Source: Hydractinia symbiolongicarpus (Eukaryota > Cnidaria > Hydrozoa > Anthoathecata > Hydractiniidae). From it: 64,000 nucleotides of DNA. This document shows positions 1-13,850 of the stretch, one piece after another. A program made the translations under genes and the position numbers. The stretch spans positions 27,219,001-27,283,000 of the forward strand of contig NC_079885.1 in NCBI RefSeq assembly GCF_029227915.1. Direction: 5' to 3'. Within the stretch, counting starts at the first letter, position 1. Each line of letters opens with the position of its first letter. The notes below the pieces were generated by a model that did no database searches, was not told the DNA's origin, and saw only the letters and a program-made list of their open reading frames with translations.

Positions 1-1761
1 GTTCACGCTCTCAACTGTATTCTCCCCGCCATCGTCAACTGTCTTCTGTTTTCTAGCCTGCAGAAGTAAAATAATTCATAGTATAAGGGCTATTTTACGT
101 GTTATAATGAACTTGAGATATTTTCAGCCTTGTGATTTTGTTAAAATTTCTTAAGATTCTGGACTTTCAAGACTAAATTTCATATATTGGGCATTAGCTA
201 AGTTTAAAAGTTTTTTTGGTAAATCTATTTTGAGTATCTAAGCAGAACGTATACTTTAACAAGATTCAAAATCTTATGATACCAATTTTCATTATGTAGA
301 TAAAGTGCCCAATTATCAAATAGTACCTTATTCTGTGGATCCACATCAATAAATGTTAATCCATCTTTTATGTATTGACTTCTTGCCAGTGCAAAGTCAA
401 CGTCACAATCACTGTTTTTCTAAAAGGTTGTGTCAAATGTGGAATGGTTATTATTTTAAAATTAATCACATTTCGTCCACATCTAAATAATATAATCACC
501 TTCTTATTCTTTTCCTTTAGTTTACTTAAAGTGTATTTTACCTTGGACCTCTTATCCTATAAAAAGACAGTATTCAATGTAGGCACGCATAGGCTTGATG
601 CATTAACATAAAGAGAAATTCACAAACCTTTCTCCACCAAAGACCGCTAGCTCCATACGAGTATCGCAACTCCTCACCAGGGCAAATGTCTTTTAGTGCA
701 AATAAGCACAAGTGCAGGCGTCCATTTAACAAAACACTTTTCATTGCAGAGTTGGGAAACTTTGAATCGTTGACGTATTTTCCTAACCTTTCTTCGTGTG
801 TTGCATCAATGCTATAACATAAAAGTCAGATGTTACATCAACAATCTTACGTACTTGTTTAAGTTTACACATTTTATATTCGAAATGAAGAAAATATTTT
901 TTGAGAAAATATTCTGTCTGAAAGAAAAAGTAACGGTAGGTGACTTACCATTTATTTTTATAAAAAAATAGGAACGATCCTATGTCATCTGGATAAGTTT
1001 TCATCAACTCATCACCTTCCTCTTCTGTTAGCAAAGTACCAGGGTACTCCAACAAGAAATCATTCTTCTGGAAGTTAATCGTCGCAAAAATTCCATAACC
1101 TACACGAGATCAAAAGACTCAAAAATAGACCTACAAATAAACGAGCGACTGAACAAACGACTGCACGAACGACTATTCTTACCAATGTAGTCATCGATGT
1201 AACATTTTTCAAATCCAGGAGGATCGGCTCCGAGCTCGCAAAAGATTTTTGCTACCTCTTCTCCAGTTTTTTTTCTTGATTTTTGTGGCTTAAGATAAGA
1301 TGTTCATTGTTAGACTATTTTATGGTTACATTTAAATAAAACAACGGTTTGTAAGAAGCGGATATTTTCAACATCACCATCAAAATTTACTAAGGAATTG
1401 ATTTTTCGAATACGTTAACTGATATAATAGCTTTTGTGAGCATGGCAAACCACTCTTCGTATAAATACTAGGCGTTCGTTGGTTGGGTGATAGCTTTTTG
1501 AAGACTCAAGTATTGTTTGTTTTACACAAACTCGTCCCCAGCGCCTTTTCTCTCCTATTAGTAAAAAAGAGACAAAAGGCACTGGTACGAGTTTGCGTTT
1601 TACAGTTACTATAATCTTCTTAGTACCAAATAACTTCTTATACAAATACATTGCCTTCTATTTCATTCATCTTCGCTGAAACTCTACAATCACTAGTTTA
1701 AATTTTTTAGTTCTATATCAACTAAATAACTCACCTCTCTTGATCTGATTTCTGAACTCAT
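1..1761 (-). CDS. SET-domain protein, KMT5A-like (3' end off window)
   Basis: Five exons join in phase: 1735-1761 (ATG, GTGAGT donor), 1183-1288, 949-1099, 628-811 and <1-57. They give 175 residues without a stop. The first residues are a short basic stretch, followed by PPGFEKCYIDDYIGYGIFA and a SET domain. SET landmarks are GYGIFA (45-50), CIDAT (95-99), the substrate/SAM motif as YVNDS (107-111) in place of the usual NHS, and GEELRYSYG (140-148) in place of the usual ELxxDYG. SET proteins transfer methyl groups from SAM to lysine; CIDAT followed by LGKYVND and an LWWR end resembles the KMT5A (SET8) class and its cnidarian expansions. The N/H to N/D change and the lost Asp of DYG leave catalytic activity uncertain. 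Exon 57-1 (residues 157-175) is hydrophilic. The exon structure is unambiguous in phase; target and function are inferred from family only. Confidence 0.85.
1527..1595. repeat. Imperfect hairpin, ~27-nt arms, inside SET gene intron 1
   Basis: The arm starting CAAACTCGTCCCCAGCGCC is followed about 15 bases later by GGCACTGGTACGAGTTTG, its near reverse complement. It lies inside the 1289-1734 intron. Such short palindromes are typical of MITE remnants. The rest of the intron is plain AT-rich sequence. Confidence 0.6.
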
Positions 1762-3810
1762 TTTCGTGTTCTGACTTTAAATTAACTATTTTTTCTGACT
1801 ATTGTTTATAACCTGCTTTTTAAAAATATTTATACACTAAATGTTGTACATTATTTTACAGGAATGTGTAATGTGTCAAACCTTGCTCGACTAAATAAAC
1901 ACTGACACGACAACATATATACGAACTGAAAGCTGCCCTAATTAAAAGCCATACATCACACTTACGTCTTTGACGTAGCTTATAAGTTGTTTCTTAGTAA
2001 AAACTTACACGTTCTTATTAAAACTGGTTAAATTATTTACCCTAATTCCTCGGTTGAGCACTATACTGGGGCCATTATTAGAGGTAAATAGTGTATTGAG
2101 CCTTATAATCGCCTCATTCAGGGAAAAGAAAGTTATTCAAATATTTTGACAATGATTTTAACAATGATAAAACAAACCATAGAGATATTTTAATGATATT
2201 TCTATGATAAAACTAAAAATGCACTTCGGTTAGTTTAAAAAACATTTTACTGAATACAAAGTTCTGCAGTGTTTTTTACTCCTGAAATTCTCCTGTCAAT
2301 TAAATGAAGAATTTCATTCACTTCAGAATTTCCATATATGTTTACTTTGCGTGCCCCTGTTTAAAACTATTGGGTCCAGGGTTTTTTAACATACTACTCC
2401 CCCTCCCTCCTTTCACAACTTTTGATAGGCTTTTTCTTTAAATTCAATCAAACTTGGCACACTTATACTACGTCACGACAGGAACGAATTTCTGACGTTA
2501 TTTAACATATTTTGCATAATTCGCGTAAAAAAGGATAATATTTCATCCTTACCCTTATAAAGGGATTTCAAAGAAATTTAAAGGGTAGTTTTACATATTG
2601 ATCATACAGCATAGCAAAAAAGAGTTATAAAAAAAACCCGGCAGGGGGTTCGGCATCCGTCCCCATCCCCTGGACCAAGTAGGGTTACAGCCTGAGATTT
2701 AAGTAAACACACTTGCAATTTTAGAGAAAACATAGGTTCTTTGTTTGGGCTAATGAAAACAAGTCTAAGAAGAAAGTTTGTGATACATTCGCACAAAAAA
2801 ATTTCTTTGATCTACGTACAGCATACGCACTCACATGAGAACAGGCCTGAAGAAAAAATTTTGAAAGCTGGGGGGTAAAACAGTACATAAGTATTTAGTA
2901 TATAAGGATACCCCAGTATGGTTGGTGCTGAGGAAGAAGAAAATATTGTCAATTTTACTCCAAATTCTATAATTTCGCTTTCAGGTTTCAGGTACAAAGG
3001 TACAAAAATTATACTGGTAACGTCTTTTTGATGGATGATCTCAAGGAGCATAGCTCATTTTCACGTTTGCGCAGCATGTTTTGCGCTTTGACACAGAGGC
3101 GCGTAAAAAGGTTTTCTTGTCTCGCACCAAAAAAGTAGGTTGGAGGGAGTATTATGATCTTGTGATTTACAAATAAAAATAGGCAGGAGCAATAGCTTGT
3201 GTGCAGGTCAGAAGTATTAAATACTTCAGGTCAAATTCTTTTATATTTTATTTTTATGGTTATTTATTTGTAACAGCTTAGAGTACTGCCGAAGATAGAT
3301 ATTTTCAAGTTACGTCGGCGGATCGTTCTTAATGCGTTAAATTTAATATATGATTTTCAAGTTACTTTTAAAAGTGACATCATAAAAATTTTAATGGTTC
3401 TAGAAGGTTCGAATATTTGGAGGGCAAAATCAAAATCAAATCAATCTCCCATTTATATATTTTTAGCATAAAAAGAAGAAAAACTAGTTGGACAAGTTGA
3501 TGGAAAAAATCTGGTCTACTTGAAACGTTAAACACATTATTATATAACTAACATAACTTTTGGATGAGGTTTAATGTTAATGTTGCTTTCAAATTTCGGT
3601 TTTTAAAGGAGTTGAATTTTATGCTGCTTGCATAAAAAAGGCGTATAAATGAATTTCTTTTCTAAATTCCCTACCTGGAAAACGCCCAAAATAAATTGTT
3701 TATTTTGAAACGATGTCCCGGAGCAAAACTATTTCTAGGTCCCTGAGTTTAAGCAATATAAATATGCGACACATTTTCTGGTTTTCTACAGAATAATAAT
3801 CAAGCTAAGC
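1762..3810. other. Intergenic, no gene seen
   Basis: AT-rich DNA upstream of the SET gene. A pyrimidine-rich TACTCCCCCTCCCTCC stretch near 2392 and a GGAGGGAGTATTATG stretch near 3135 are roughly complementary and could be worn ends of a ~750-bp non-autonomous element. No reading frame in between resembles a protein. Confidence 0.5.
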
Positions 3811-6300
3811 TATCAAGATGGCGGAGAGCGCGGGCGTGTTGTTGTTATACTTGTTTGTACTTGGCTTATATGTTTTTAATTATGAAAAGCAACGTTTTAC
3901 TACATCGAATCGTATTAACAAAACTTGCAGTGATAGAGAATCGTTCGAAAAAGATGATTTATCTACTCGACGTAGAAATATAACAAATCAATATTCGAAA
4001 TCTGTTACTGCTTTCATATTAATCTGGCCCTAATTTTACATGTATCGCGGACTCTGTTAAATCTAAAGGTTTTACTGTGCTCCATCAAAATATTAAAGGG
4101 TTATGTGGGAAGAAAGATCTCCTTGAAGATATTTTATTTGAAAATAAAAAAATCGACATTCTCTCCTCGAGTGAAACATTTGTTGCTAACGACGAGTTGT
4201 TTGACACAGAAATCCGAGGGTTCGACTTCGTGCATAAGAGTCGTACAACTGGAATGGAAGAAAGAGTGGGTGCATATATCAAGCAAGGTGTTCCATATGT
4301 GAGAAGAAGAGAAAAAAGGATATTGAAATTTTATGGCTCTTAGGAGATATAAATTGTTTTTCTTATAAGAATCGATCACAAAGAGATAAAAGATATATTC
4401 ACTACCTTTGGTTTCAAACAATTAATTACACAACCAACGAAAATAACCGAAAATAGTGCAACTTTAACAGACGTTGTACTATCAAATTCTCCAAACACCA
4501 TTTCACATGGTAAAACGCTTTCATCCAGTCTAAGCGATCACGACACGGTTGACTGTATCAGAAAGAAATTTTTTACAAAATTCGCTTCAAAGAAATTAAC
4601 GAGTCGAAATTACAAACATTATAATTCAGAAACAGTCTAGATGAGTTAGGGACAATACAACACGCAATTTATTACGAAAAACAAGAAAGTCAGGTTAAGA
4701 TTGCGACGTCGGTCTATTAACGGAAGAAAAACTACGTAAATATTCTGATCAAAAAAGCCGAGATAGAATACTGTAAAAATCAACTCCAAGACAATATTTC
4801 AAGTTTGAAACTTTCTGGAAATGCTTGAAAAATCTCTTTCCTGCGAAGGCAAAAAGGACTATATCAAACGCTAAACGGAACCGAGACCGCAAATAAAAAG
4901 AAATTGCAAATGGGTTCTGCTTGTTTTTCCACAGATAATCGAGAAATGTATTCATCAACAACTTTCAAAATACATGGAATCAAATAATCTTTTGTCATGA
5001 AAGCAATTTTGGGTTCCGTAAGCATAGATCAACTGAAACGGCTGCAACTTTGTTCTTGGATGACATTCACAAAGCAATGAATAAATCACAACTAACTGGC
5101 GCCATTTTTTATCGATCTTAGCATGGCTTTCGATACAATAATTCATAGCGCCATTCTAAATAAACTACCGAATTATGGCATTCTCGATCATAAAAAACAA
5201 TCTTTTACAGATTACTTAACCGTTTAACCGTTGGCAGCACGTTTCCTACAACATCACCCTATCTTCGAGTCAACCCGTATTTTATGGTGTCCCTCAAGGA
5301 TTAATACTGGATCCGCTGCTTTTTTTACTCTATTTTAACGAGACTGAAAAGCAACTCGAGAACTGCGAAATTATGATGTATGCCACGGTCATTAACTTTC
5401 ATCACAACAATATATTTTCAATCGAACATGCACTCACCAAAGACTTAAAGAATTTATCTGACTGGTTAGAAGAAAATGAACTCATCTTGAACCTTAAACA
5501 AGAAAAAAACAGAGGTCATACTTTTTGGGACACAATCACGACTTACAAGACAAAACCAAAACATCAGCATTATGTATCGCTCAGATAAAATTAACAATAC
5601 AGAAAGATACCAGTATCTAGGAGTCAACCTGGATCCACCACTGACTATGGTTGATCATTTCAACTCTGTATACAGGAGAGTATCTGGGAGACTTCGAATG
5701 TTACGTAAAATTAGATCTCATCTATCAGCTACCGCAGCACTGCGTATCTATCAGGCTATGATCGTACCGAACGCAACATATTGTTCACTTACAAATTACT
5801 TCCACCAGCCATACAGAATGCATATGCTCGAGTTACTAGATAGCACATAGTATCATCCGACACGACACTCACATACAACAATTCATAATTATCAGATGCG
5901 AAAGCTCTTTACCACCGTGCATGAATGTTTAATAGGCGACGTTCCTATGTTTGAAGAGTATTTTAAGGTGATATGTCACAACATCGGGACAAGGAACAAT
6001 CACCACCTTCTTCGTGACCCAATAGTTAAGCTTGAATCGACAAAAATCAATGCTGCACTAAACTATAATAAACTTCAACTTGATATACGTTCAGAAATTG
6101 ACACAAAGGACTACTGCCAAGTTAAAGTTTTATTCTGTATGAATTAAAATTTGAGTTTTTTGGAATGTTTATATACCTATCAGTTGAGTATGTCATTTGT
6201 GCTATGTGCTTTCTCTTTTTTCTGTGGTCCTCTTTTTTGTTTGTGATTTCTAATATTTTAATTGTGTTTATAATGTACATATAATAAAGAATGTTTTTAA
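3811..6300 (+). mobile_element. Decayed LINE (non-LTR retrotransposon), endonuclease plus reverse transcriptase
   Basis: The pieces are in the order of a CR1/L2/jockey-type LINE. At 4077-4330 is an APE-endonuclease start (HQNIKGLCGKKDLLEDIL, then SSSETF). At 4395-4560 is the endonuclease C-terminus (LITQPTKIT, then SDHDTV). Reverse-transcriptase segments run through 5000-5850, including DLSMAFDTI, GVPQGLILDPLLFLLYF and the thumb region NNTERYQYLGVNLD. A typical LINE C-terminus (HECLIGDVPMFEEYF, then DIRSEIDTKDY) is at 5896-6147. The reading frame changes repeatedly. At 5373 the catalytic YADD box is reduced to MYATVI, so both catalytic Asp residues are gone. An AT-rich 3' tail with AATAAAG lies near 6285. 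It is dead; the exact clade needs a phylogeny. Confidence 0.85.
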
Positions 6301-9300
6301 TTTTTCATATTTATTAACGAACAGGACTTTATAGAAAGAACAGTTTATTTTTAACTGATATTTAGAACCTGTAAAATATTATTGAAATAAATTAAATAAA
6401 TTAAAAACCTTAGAAAACAGTATATTATTTCATTTTAACCCAATTTTTTGACCTGCGTAAGTATTTGAGGGTAGCATAACGTGCATGCTATCCATAAAAT
6501 CTGACAGAGTTATACCTCGGCACATTTGACGTCAGCATTCTTTGTGTGTCGTCTTGAGAAATTTTTAGGTCAGGTAAAATATTATTACCTATCAAAACGG
6601 TGTTAGAGACCGTTCTGTATAATACTTGGCTATTTTGCTATAATTTTCTGTTGGTAATATACAATAGTGTATAACATCATCTATTTTTACACATAGTGAA
6701 TCCTGATAAATATTATATCTCGCATTAGAAGCGTAAAAACCAGGGAAGACAGAATTCGCAATCGAGAAAGCATTTTAGATATCAAAATTTAAATTTGCCG
6801 CAGGCACATTATGACCCCCGCCCATGATAGAGTTAATAAAGAATAAAAGTTAGAATAAATAAAGTTTTAAATTTTTCAAATATCTTTGTTGCTTTATCCA
6901 ACTTTAAAACGCTCTAAAAAAAGAGGACAGCCTCAGAGAGCACTTTTTTCCTGCTATTTTATCATTTAAGGCTGGTTATTACTTACAAGTCGTTTCATTC
7001 TTAAAAAAATTTGGACCCCCGCGTTGCTTGAAAGATGCTGATAAAAAAATATTCATTTCAGTGCATTAAAAAACCCTTTTTCTCTCACTCGAGCAATGTA
7101 AGACAGCTTAAACTTTCCCCAACAATATTCTTCCGTTGGCCATTAAAAGGCTACCACCTTATATTTTGCGCAAAAAAACTGAAGATTTAATTATCGATGT
7201 TCGGATGTAAAACTATGGAGGTGTGGAGAAAGAGGAGAGCAATTAATTAAAAAAAGAAAAGGAAACATTGTTGTAGTGCAGCCTTGAAGGAAAAGTTGTG
7301 AAATAAGTTAAGTTTTTAACATTTTTGATCTAAACAGAGCGCTTATGTGATAAAAGCGCTTAATCAACGCATCTTAGTAACAAAAAAAGAACGAATAAGA
7401 AATATTTTTCAGTAGCACCTCCCTAATGCAAGAATTTGTCTGTCGTATTTTAAATGTGACGCATTGTAAAAAAATCCTTGTTTTAGTTAAGTTTAAATCC
7501 CTAACGTTCTTAATACTTTTATATTTGACACGTTGTAACAATTTGTGTAGAAACTCGGTATATATGCAATCCTGTTAGAAAGGAATATTTAAACGATTTA
7601 TCAGTTTGATCAACGTGTGCAACGCAACATAAGATAAAAAACACCTACAAAAAATTTAAATAATTATGTTTATTTGTTGAAGAAAGCTGTTATATTGTGG
7701 CGACCTTATTATATTAAAATCCAATCATACAAAAAATATGCAATATCAAGCGTGTTCATAATTAGCTGTAGTTTATCGATTATGGTTATGTTGTTTAAAT
7801 AATATAATGGCAAGCGATATTTCGTATATGTGTGCATGTAAGCGTCAGGAAGTGTGTACCGGAATTCATTTTGTATTCATTGTATATCATCATCAGCATG
7901 CGGTCGTTGCTATCAAGAATATTTTTCATCTGTAATCTACAGGAAAGTAACAAAGTTAAAATTTATCAAACAAATGTTTTATATCTTTGTGATCATCGAA
8001 AAATTTATTCATATACTTTAAAAAGACAATCCAAATTATTGCATTACGATAAGTAATTTTACCTATATAACACGCCAAATATTTCAAAGCTGAGAAAAAT
8101 GATAAATAAGCTTAACAATCTGATTAGTAGAGTTGAAAAATGTATATGTACATACTTTGGAACAATTGACTTCCCCACAAATGCCACATAATCAAACTGT
8201 CATTAATCCTGTTGCCATTTTCTTGCTCCTGGTACACTTTATTTACTTTATCTAAATGACAGAACTAAACTTAAAAAACGCATTGTAATAGGAAATCCAT
8301 TTACAGTGATAAATATTTCGAATTTAAAATTCTATGGATTGTGTTGTCAGGAGTTTCATATTTGAGACAACTATCTGGTTTTTTGAGAAAGCTTCAAAAC
8401 CTATTGCATTGTGGAGTGTTTACAAGGTTCGTTAAAATGCACTGAATGCATTGATAAACTTTCTACCAGCATTTTTTTCCTTAATACTTTTAACCGAAAT
8501 GAAAAATAAAATAATGAAAAATGATTTGTAAAAAAAAAATATACAGAATACATAATCAAGAATTTCATTTTTAGAAAAATAATTTCTTGAATCGAACTTT
8601 ACAAAAGACTTAGTATAGACTCAGTATAGACCACACACTCAATTATTAATAACAAACCTGCAACTTAAATTCTTACAGCCTAATTGGTCAAGGAAAGCAA
8701 GCAGAATTCTGTTATATCATATCTGTTAATATGATATGCACTCACAATTGCTCTCCACATTGGAATGTGGATATAGAGGATGTACACCAGCCACAATCTA
8801 GGAAATTAAGATCTTAAAATAATTGGGTAATTGGGACTCTGCTGCTTATATGGTGGCATAATGTATATATACATCTTTCATGTCTTATATTCCTTTACTG
8901 CAGCTAGATACCATATTAAGACAAACTTATTATTAATTTGAATGTTTGTTGCAAAAAATATAAAAACAATCAGACATACATGGAATATGTGGTACAAACA
9001 GTATTTTGCCGTGTAAACCCATTTACGTCATTGAAAACATTTCGTTGCATCAAATTATTTATATAACTTTCATTCATTATTTTTTATTTTACGTGTAAAC
9101 TACACAAACAGACAATCTTCTGTACAACAATAGCTACCCATTATACAGAATTTATCACAATGACCGCAATCCGGGTAATTCTCACTTGACGCATCAGCTG
9201 GTTTTCTTAAGAATTATGCCCAAATACGTTTACAACAAGTATATATCTTTTAGAAACCAAAAAAAAGCCAGCGTGTTGTCACTCTATGGCAAACAAAAAT

Positions 9301-9389
9301 AATAAAGAGAAAAAGAAACATCTAATCAGTTACACATAAAAGATAAATGTAATATATATAGCTAGCTACATATAGCTATAAAACTTAGC
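6301..9389. other. Long intergenic stretch, no gene seen
   Basis: About 3 kb of AT-rich sequence with only short random open frames (for example 7832-8056). I saw no splice-consistent exons, domain motifs, RNA genes or clear repeats except short runs of GCTA at 9360-9380. Confidence 0.5.
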
Positions 9390-9728
9390 CTAAGGGGCCT
9401 TCGAAAAAAATTTTCGGGCCTTGTTAGCAGGATATCGCCGCTAAGATTCAGAGACCCTTCCCCTCTTTTAGTGGATTTCCGTCTGTGAAATACACACATT
9501 CGGATAAATTCTTGGAAGGCTCAGGGGCGTGTTTTGTAGATAAAAGTTATCGGAATTGATGAAAATAGGAATTATGCTCACGAACAACGAAGAATGTTCA
9601 GGCCACGAACAAATTTTTAAAATTTCTCAATCCTTAGCGGATTTCTTTTTCAAGCTTCAGACTCCCTCCCCTCTTAGCGGTGATATCCCGCTAAGGGGGC
9701 CCGAAAAAAAATTTCGAAGGCCCCTAAG
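9390..9728. mobile_element. MITE-like element with long inverted ends
   Basis: The left end CTAAGGGGCCTTCGAAA continues into GATATCGCCGCTAAG. The right end, read on the other strand, is CTTAGGGGCCTTCGAAA and continues into GGGATATCACCGCTAAG. The arms therefore pair over roughly 60-75 bp with small gaps. No transposase is encoded; the frame across it is incidental. The element is consistent with a non-autonomous DNA transposon. Target-site duplications are not clear. Confidence 0.7.
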
Positions 9729-10160
9729 TATGGTAGCTTTGCACTTTAAAATTAAGAGATTATATATAGCTATGTTGAGAGGCCATGTTCATTTTTTCAA
9801 CAATTATTTCCTCATGCAACTTATTATGTATATACTATTTCTAGTTTTCAAGGATGTTGTATAATAGAAAATCACAACTTTGAACTTTCATCTTTACGAT
9901 AGCTAGCTAGCTATACATAAACTGCTAACATAGATAACTAGCTAGCTAGCTAACTAGTTGAATATCAAAATAAAAGTCTATGATATTGTACATATTCTTA
10001 GCATGTTAACAAAAAGATTAATAAAGAAGCAAAAATATAATCAACACAGAACAAGAAACAATCCTACACCTCTGTAAACTTTCACTAACCAATATTCACT
10101 GTTTGTAATAATAACCTCGATATCCTCCGTTTGTTATTTTTGTCTTGATTGCTTTGTACC
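9729..10160. other. Intergenic with GCTA-rich patches
   Basis: AT-rich sequence with GCTAGCTAGC runs at about 9900-9960. Similar runs occur at 42891-42906 and 58640-58672. No gene seen. Confidence 0.5.
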
Positions 10161-10398
10161 ACGGGAGCACTAAATATGAACATCGGGAGCACTGCTCCCG
10201 ATATGCAAAATCGACAATTTGCATTTCGGGAGCATTGCTCCCTGGATGCAAAATGAAATTTGAATTTCGGGAGCAAAATTGTTACAGGGAGCAGGCAATT
10301 TGAATTTCGGGAGCAATGCTCCCTGGATTCAAAACTAAATTTGAATCCAGGGAGCAAAATTGTTACATAGGGAGCAAATAATTTGAAAATCAGGAGCA
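10161..10398. repeat. Cluster of GGGAGCA palindromic repeats
   Basis: About nine copies of GGGAGCA (or its complement TGCTCCC) lie within 240 bp, several paired as GGGAGCAnTGCTCCC palindromes. Similar spacers, AATTTGAATTTC and AAAATTGTTACA, lie between them. The array runs straight into the first TATC tract. It has the look of a short satellite or of stacked transposon ends. Confidence 0.75.
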
Positions 10399-10406
10399 TG
10401 AATATT

Positions 10407-10801
<395 letters not shown>

Positions 10802-10812
10802 GTATAGGTAAA

Positions 10813-10829
10813 TAGGTTACGTTTTCTAC
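10813..10829 (+). repeat. Left inverted repeat of unit A (17 bp)
   Basis: TAGGTTACGTTTTCTAC lies 12 bases inside the microsatellite edge. Its exact reverse complement is at 19134-19150. Confidence 0.85.
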
Positions 10830-13800
10830 CTCAAAGAAAAGTCATATTATAAAACCGCGCGTGATGTTTGAAGGGCTGCCAAAGGTTATTTTATATTTTT
10901 TAATAAATTTGCAACAAGAAAACCTAAAAGTTTTGTAAAAGTGTTGAGATTAAAAAAAAATGAGCAAGCTAAAGTTAAGATAGTAGGAATCGTAACCTAC
11001 GTCGTGGTAAGTAGAATTAGGGCGTGGTATGGGAAAATATTGATTATATGGGTAAAGATCATCCTACCACGCACCAAAATAGGCCCCTAATTAATTACCA
11101 CCATTCGCCATTATCCAGTTTTTAACGATTTTTTAAAAAAAAAATTCGAGTGCAATCACATACATAACATACCCCTTATCTTTTTAAAAGTAGGTCTTTT
11201 TTGCGATTTTGGGGGCTTCATGTTTGCACTGTCACTGTGTAAACGTACTGTGTCAAAAAATCTTGAAATTACACATGAACATTCTGCTAACATACACTGG
11301 CATTCGTACCAAAGGATTTGACGTGTAGTCACTTCAATTAGGATTTCTGGACCTGTCTGTTAGAGGTACCCTCGAAAATTTAACACGTAGTTAACGTAAC
11401 CTTTTCAAGATATGCACAACAACAACAAAACTTTCTTAAATTTTGATTATTCTTCATCAAATCATGTGGTTAAATACTTTTTAAGTTTGAAATTGTGTTT
11501 ATATAATTGCTTTTTGATATTGCTACTCTGTTTCTAGTCGGATGTATTCTTAATATTCTATCGATGAGTTACGTTATCGACCTGAGTATAAAAATTGCGC
11601 ATATTAACCCTTTTTGTGTCTATGAAGGTATATGAAAGAGAATCTCTTTATTAGCCCATGTAAAATAAATATATGTGCTAAGAATTAACGTAGTATTATC
11701 TCTTTCATCTTGGTGTTGCTATCTTACGATCTATCACAGCATGGAAGTGGAAAGGTCGCAGACTTTTCCTACGGCGCGGAATCGGAAAAACGATCTTAGT
11801 GCACTCTAGTTTTCGTATTGTCTTTGTAAGAAACAAAACGGTGATAGACATAACAAGAGGTTATTATGTGAAAGGTGTTTCTATTAATTTTTTGATTATG
11901 TGTCGTCAACCAAAGTTGAGGCTAGTATATTGAGGGAAGGGGGATGCGGTAGTGCATTACCGCTAGGAGGTGGGTGTTGTTGGGCAAAACATTTTCCTAA
12001 ACAAAATTTATCGTGTGTTGGCTTATATTTCATAACGTTTGTAGGAATAATTTCTAGATAACACAAGACAAACAAAATTTATGCATTAGACGATGACTGT
12101 CAGCAATATTTTATGCTGACGTCAGCTTTTTTAATCAATATTCCAGTTTTCAAATTTCGAATTTTTTACATATAATTTCGTTGTCATTTATAACTTTTAG
12201 CACTTCTTTTCACATCTTTCTGACAAACACAAAAAACAACTACTTTTTGGTAAACGTTGGTATTTCGCGCTGGCTGAAATCGTTAAAATCCATCGTGAAT
12301 AATGTACAAGTACGAGTAATACAAGTAAAGTTTATAACAACAGCGTCAGTGTGAGAACATTGCACGAAGACGATCACTTTTATTGTAATCGCCTCCTACT
12401 CCAGGATAAAAACCACCGTACTCTGCAATAGCCAAACTAGAGGTTCTTATCGCTTTTTTCGGTTGGGAAAACCTTTGAGATTGCTACGCAATGACGACGT
12501 ATACAATTTCCAACATAATTTCCTATTTAACAATGTTTAGACAGAATAATAAATATTGAACTATTGTTGATTGTTGCGTCATCCTTTATCTCCAAGATTT
12601 GTTTTGGGAGAAGAAGAAGAATCTTAATAACGCTACTTAAATTTGTGCTTTGATGTCTGCTTTGTCTTGCTGTCTATATATAAAAGCCAAATCATAATAT
12701 CGCAAGTATAATTGTTAGTGGTCAAAACTGCTATTGAATTACCCACAGTTTTTATAATAACGTGCTGTTCAAGTTATAATACGGATGCGTTATTTACAGA
12801 CTCGAACATGTTAAAAATATAGTAGCGTGACCTAACAATAGTGCTGCGCCATTAACCGGGACATTATTTTACCTTCTTGGCACACGCTGCAATAAATGAC
12901 CATTGTTACTATTCTCGACTTTCCCTCACTTTTATGACAGTATGTTGCGTATTTATTTGAAAGGATATTTTTGTTTTTATTCCAATTTGTTTTAAACAGA
13001 TGAGGACACTCCCGCTCTTTACTGCAGGGTACTTTACAGAATACTGTTGCAAAATTAAATAGACCGTTCCTGGAGTTTAGCTGATACTTTTCGTTATAAT
13101 TTCGTGATTTGTAACCGACTTATTAAGTACTAAATTTAGCTAGATGTGGCACCTTTTCCGGTTAGGAACCCCATTTAATATTTGTCCCCTACGGTAGTAT
13201 AACATTTATACTTCTTTTTTCAAAACGCCCATTTCCCCTTAACGAGCATCAAGGGCGCTTAATCGTGCATTTATTGACTGTTTTTAGTTACTTATTCAAA
13301 AAATTCACGAGTTACGTGGCATCACCTAGGCACATGGCAGTTCTCCCTAACGGCGACTCATAACACTCATAACGATAAAGGCAATGTAATAAGGATTCAC
13401 AAGGTACACGTTTTTTGTTATAAGCAAACGATGTTAGGGTGAATGATGAATAATGTAGCAAATTACGGAAATTTTGTTCATTGTTTTTGCATAACTAAAT
13501 ATATATATAGAAAAATAACATACATAAAAATGTCAAGTGATGCACATAAAACATAACTTGTATACTGCAAAACGATATAACTATTTTTAACAAATGGTAC
13601 TTATTTTAATCCATACTCTTGTCTCAGCACCGTTAAGAATTAAAACGTGCGCTACAGATCTTTTTTTTAACGAACCATAAGAATTCAAAGAAAATGAAAA
13701 CATTCTCGATACATACAATGAGGAGCGTTTAATAGTGGGAAAAATAATTAAAAGTGTGCGAAACTACACCAAATTATAGTTAAATGTTTCGTACAGTAAA

Positions 13801-13850
13801 GGTAGAAATAAAACAGTTTAGAGACACTTTCTTCTGGAACTTTTTCTGTA
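10830..13850. other. Left half of unit A, no gene seen
   Basis: About 3 kb with only short random frames. GTAACC and two GCGTGGTA-type motifs near 10990-11080 echo the right-end hexamers. The same stretch in unit B (19977-22978) is equally gene-free, and similarity continues through non-coding bases, as expected for a recent duplication. Confidence 0.6.

Noticed and set aside
2384-3155. Non-autonomous transposon with complementary pyrimidine/purine ends
   Set aside because: The end similarity is short and low in complexity; no target duplication seen.
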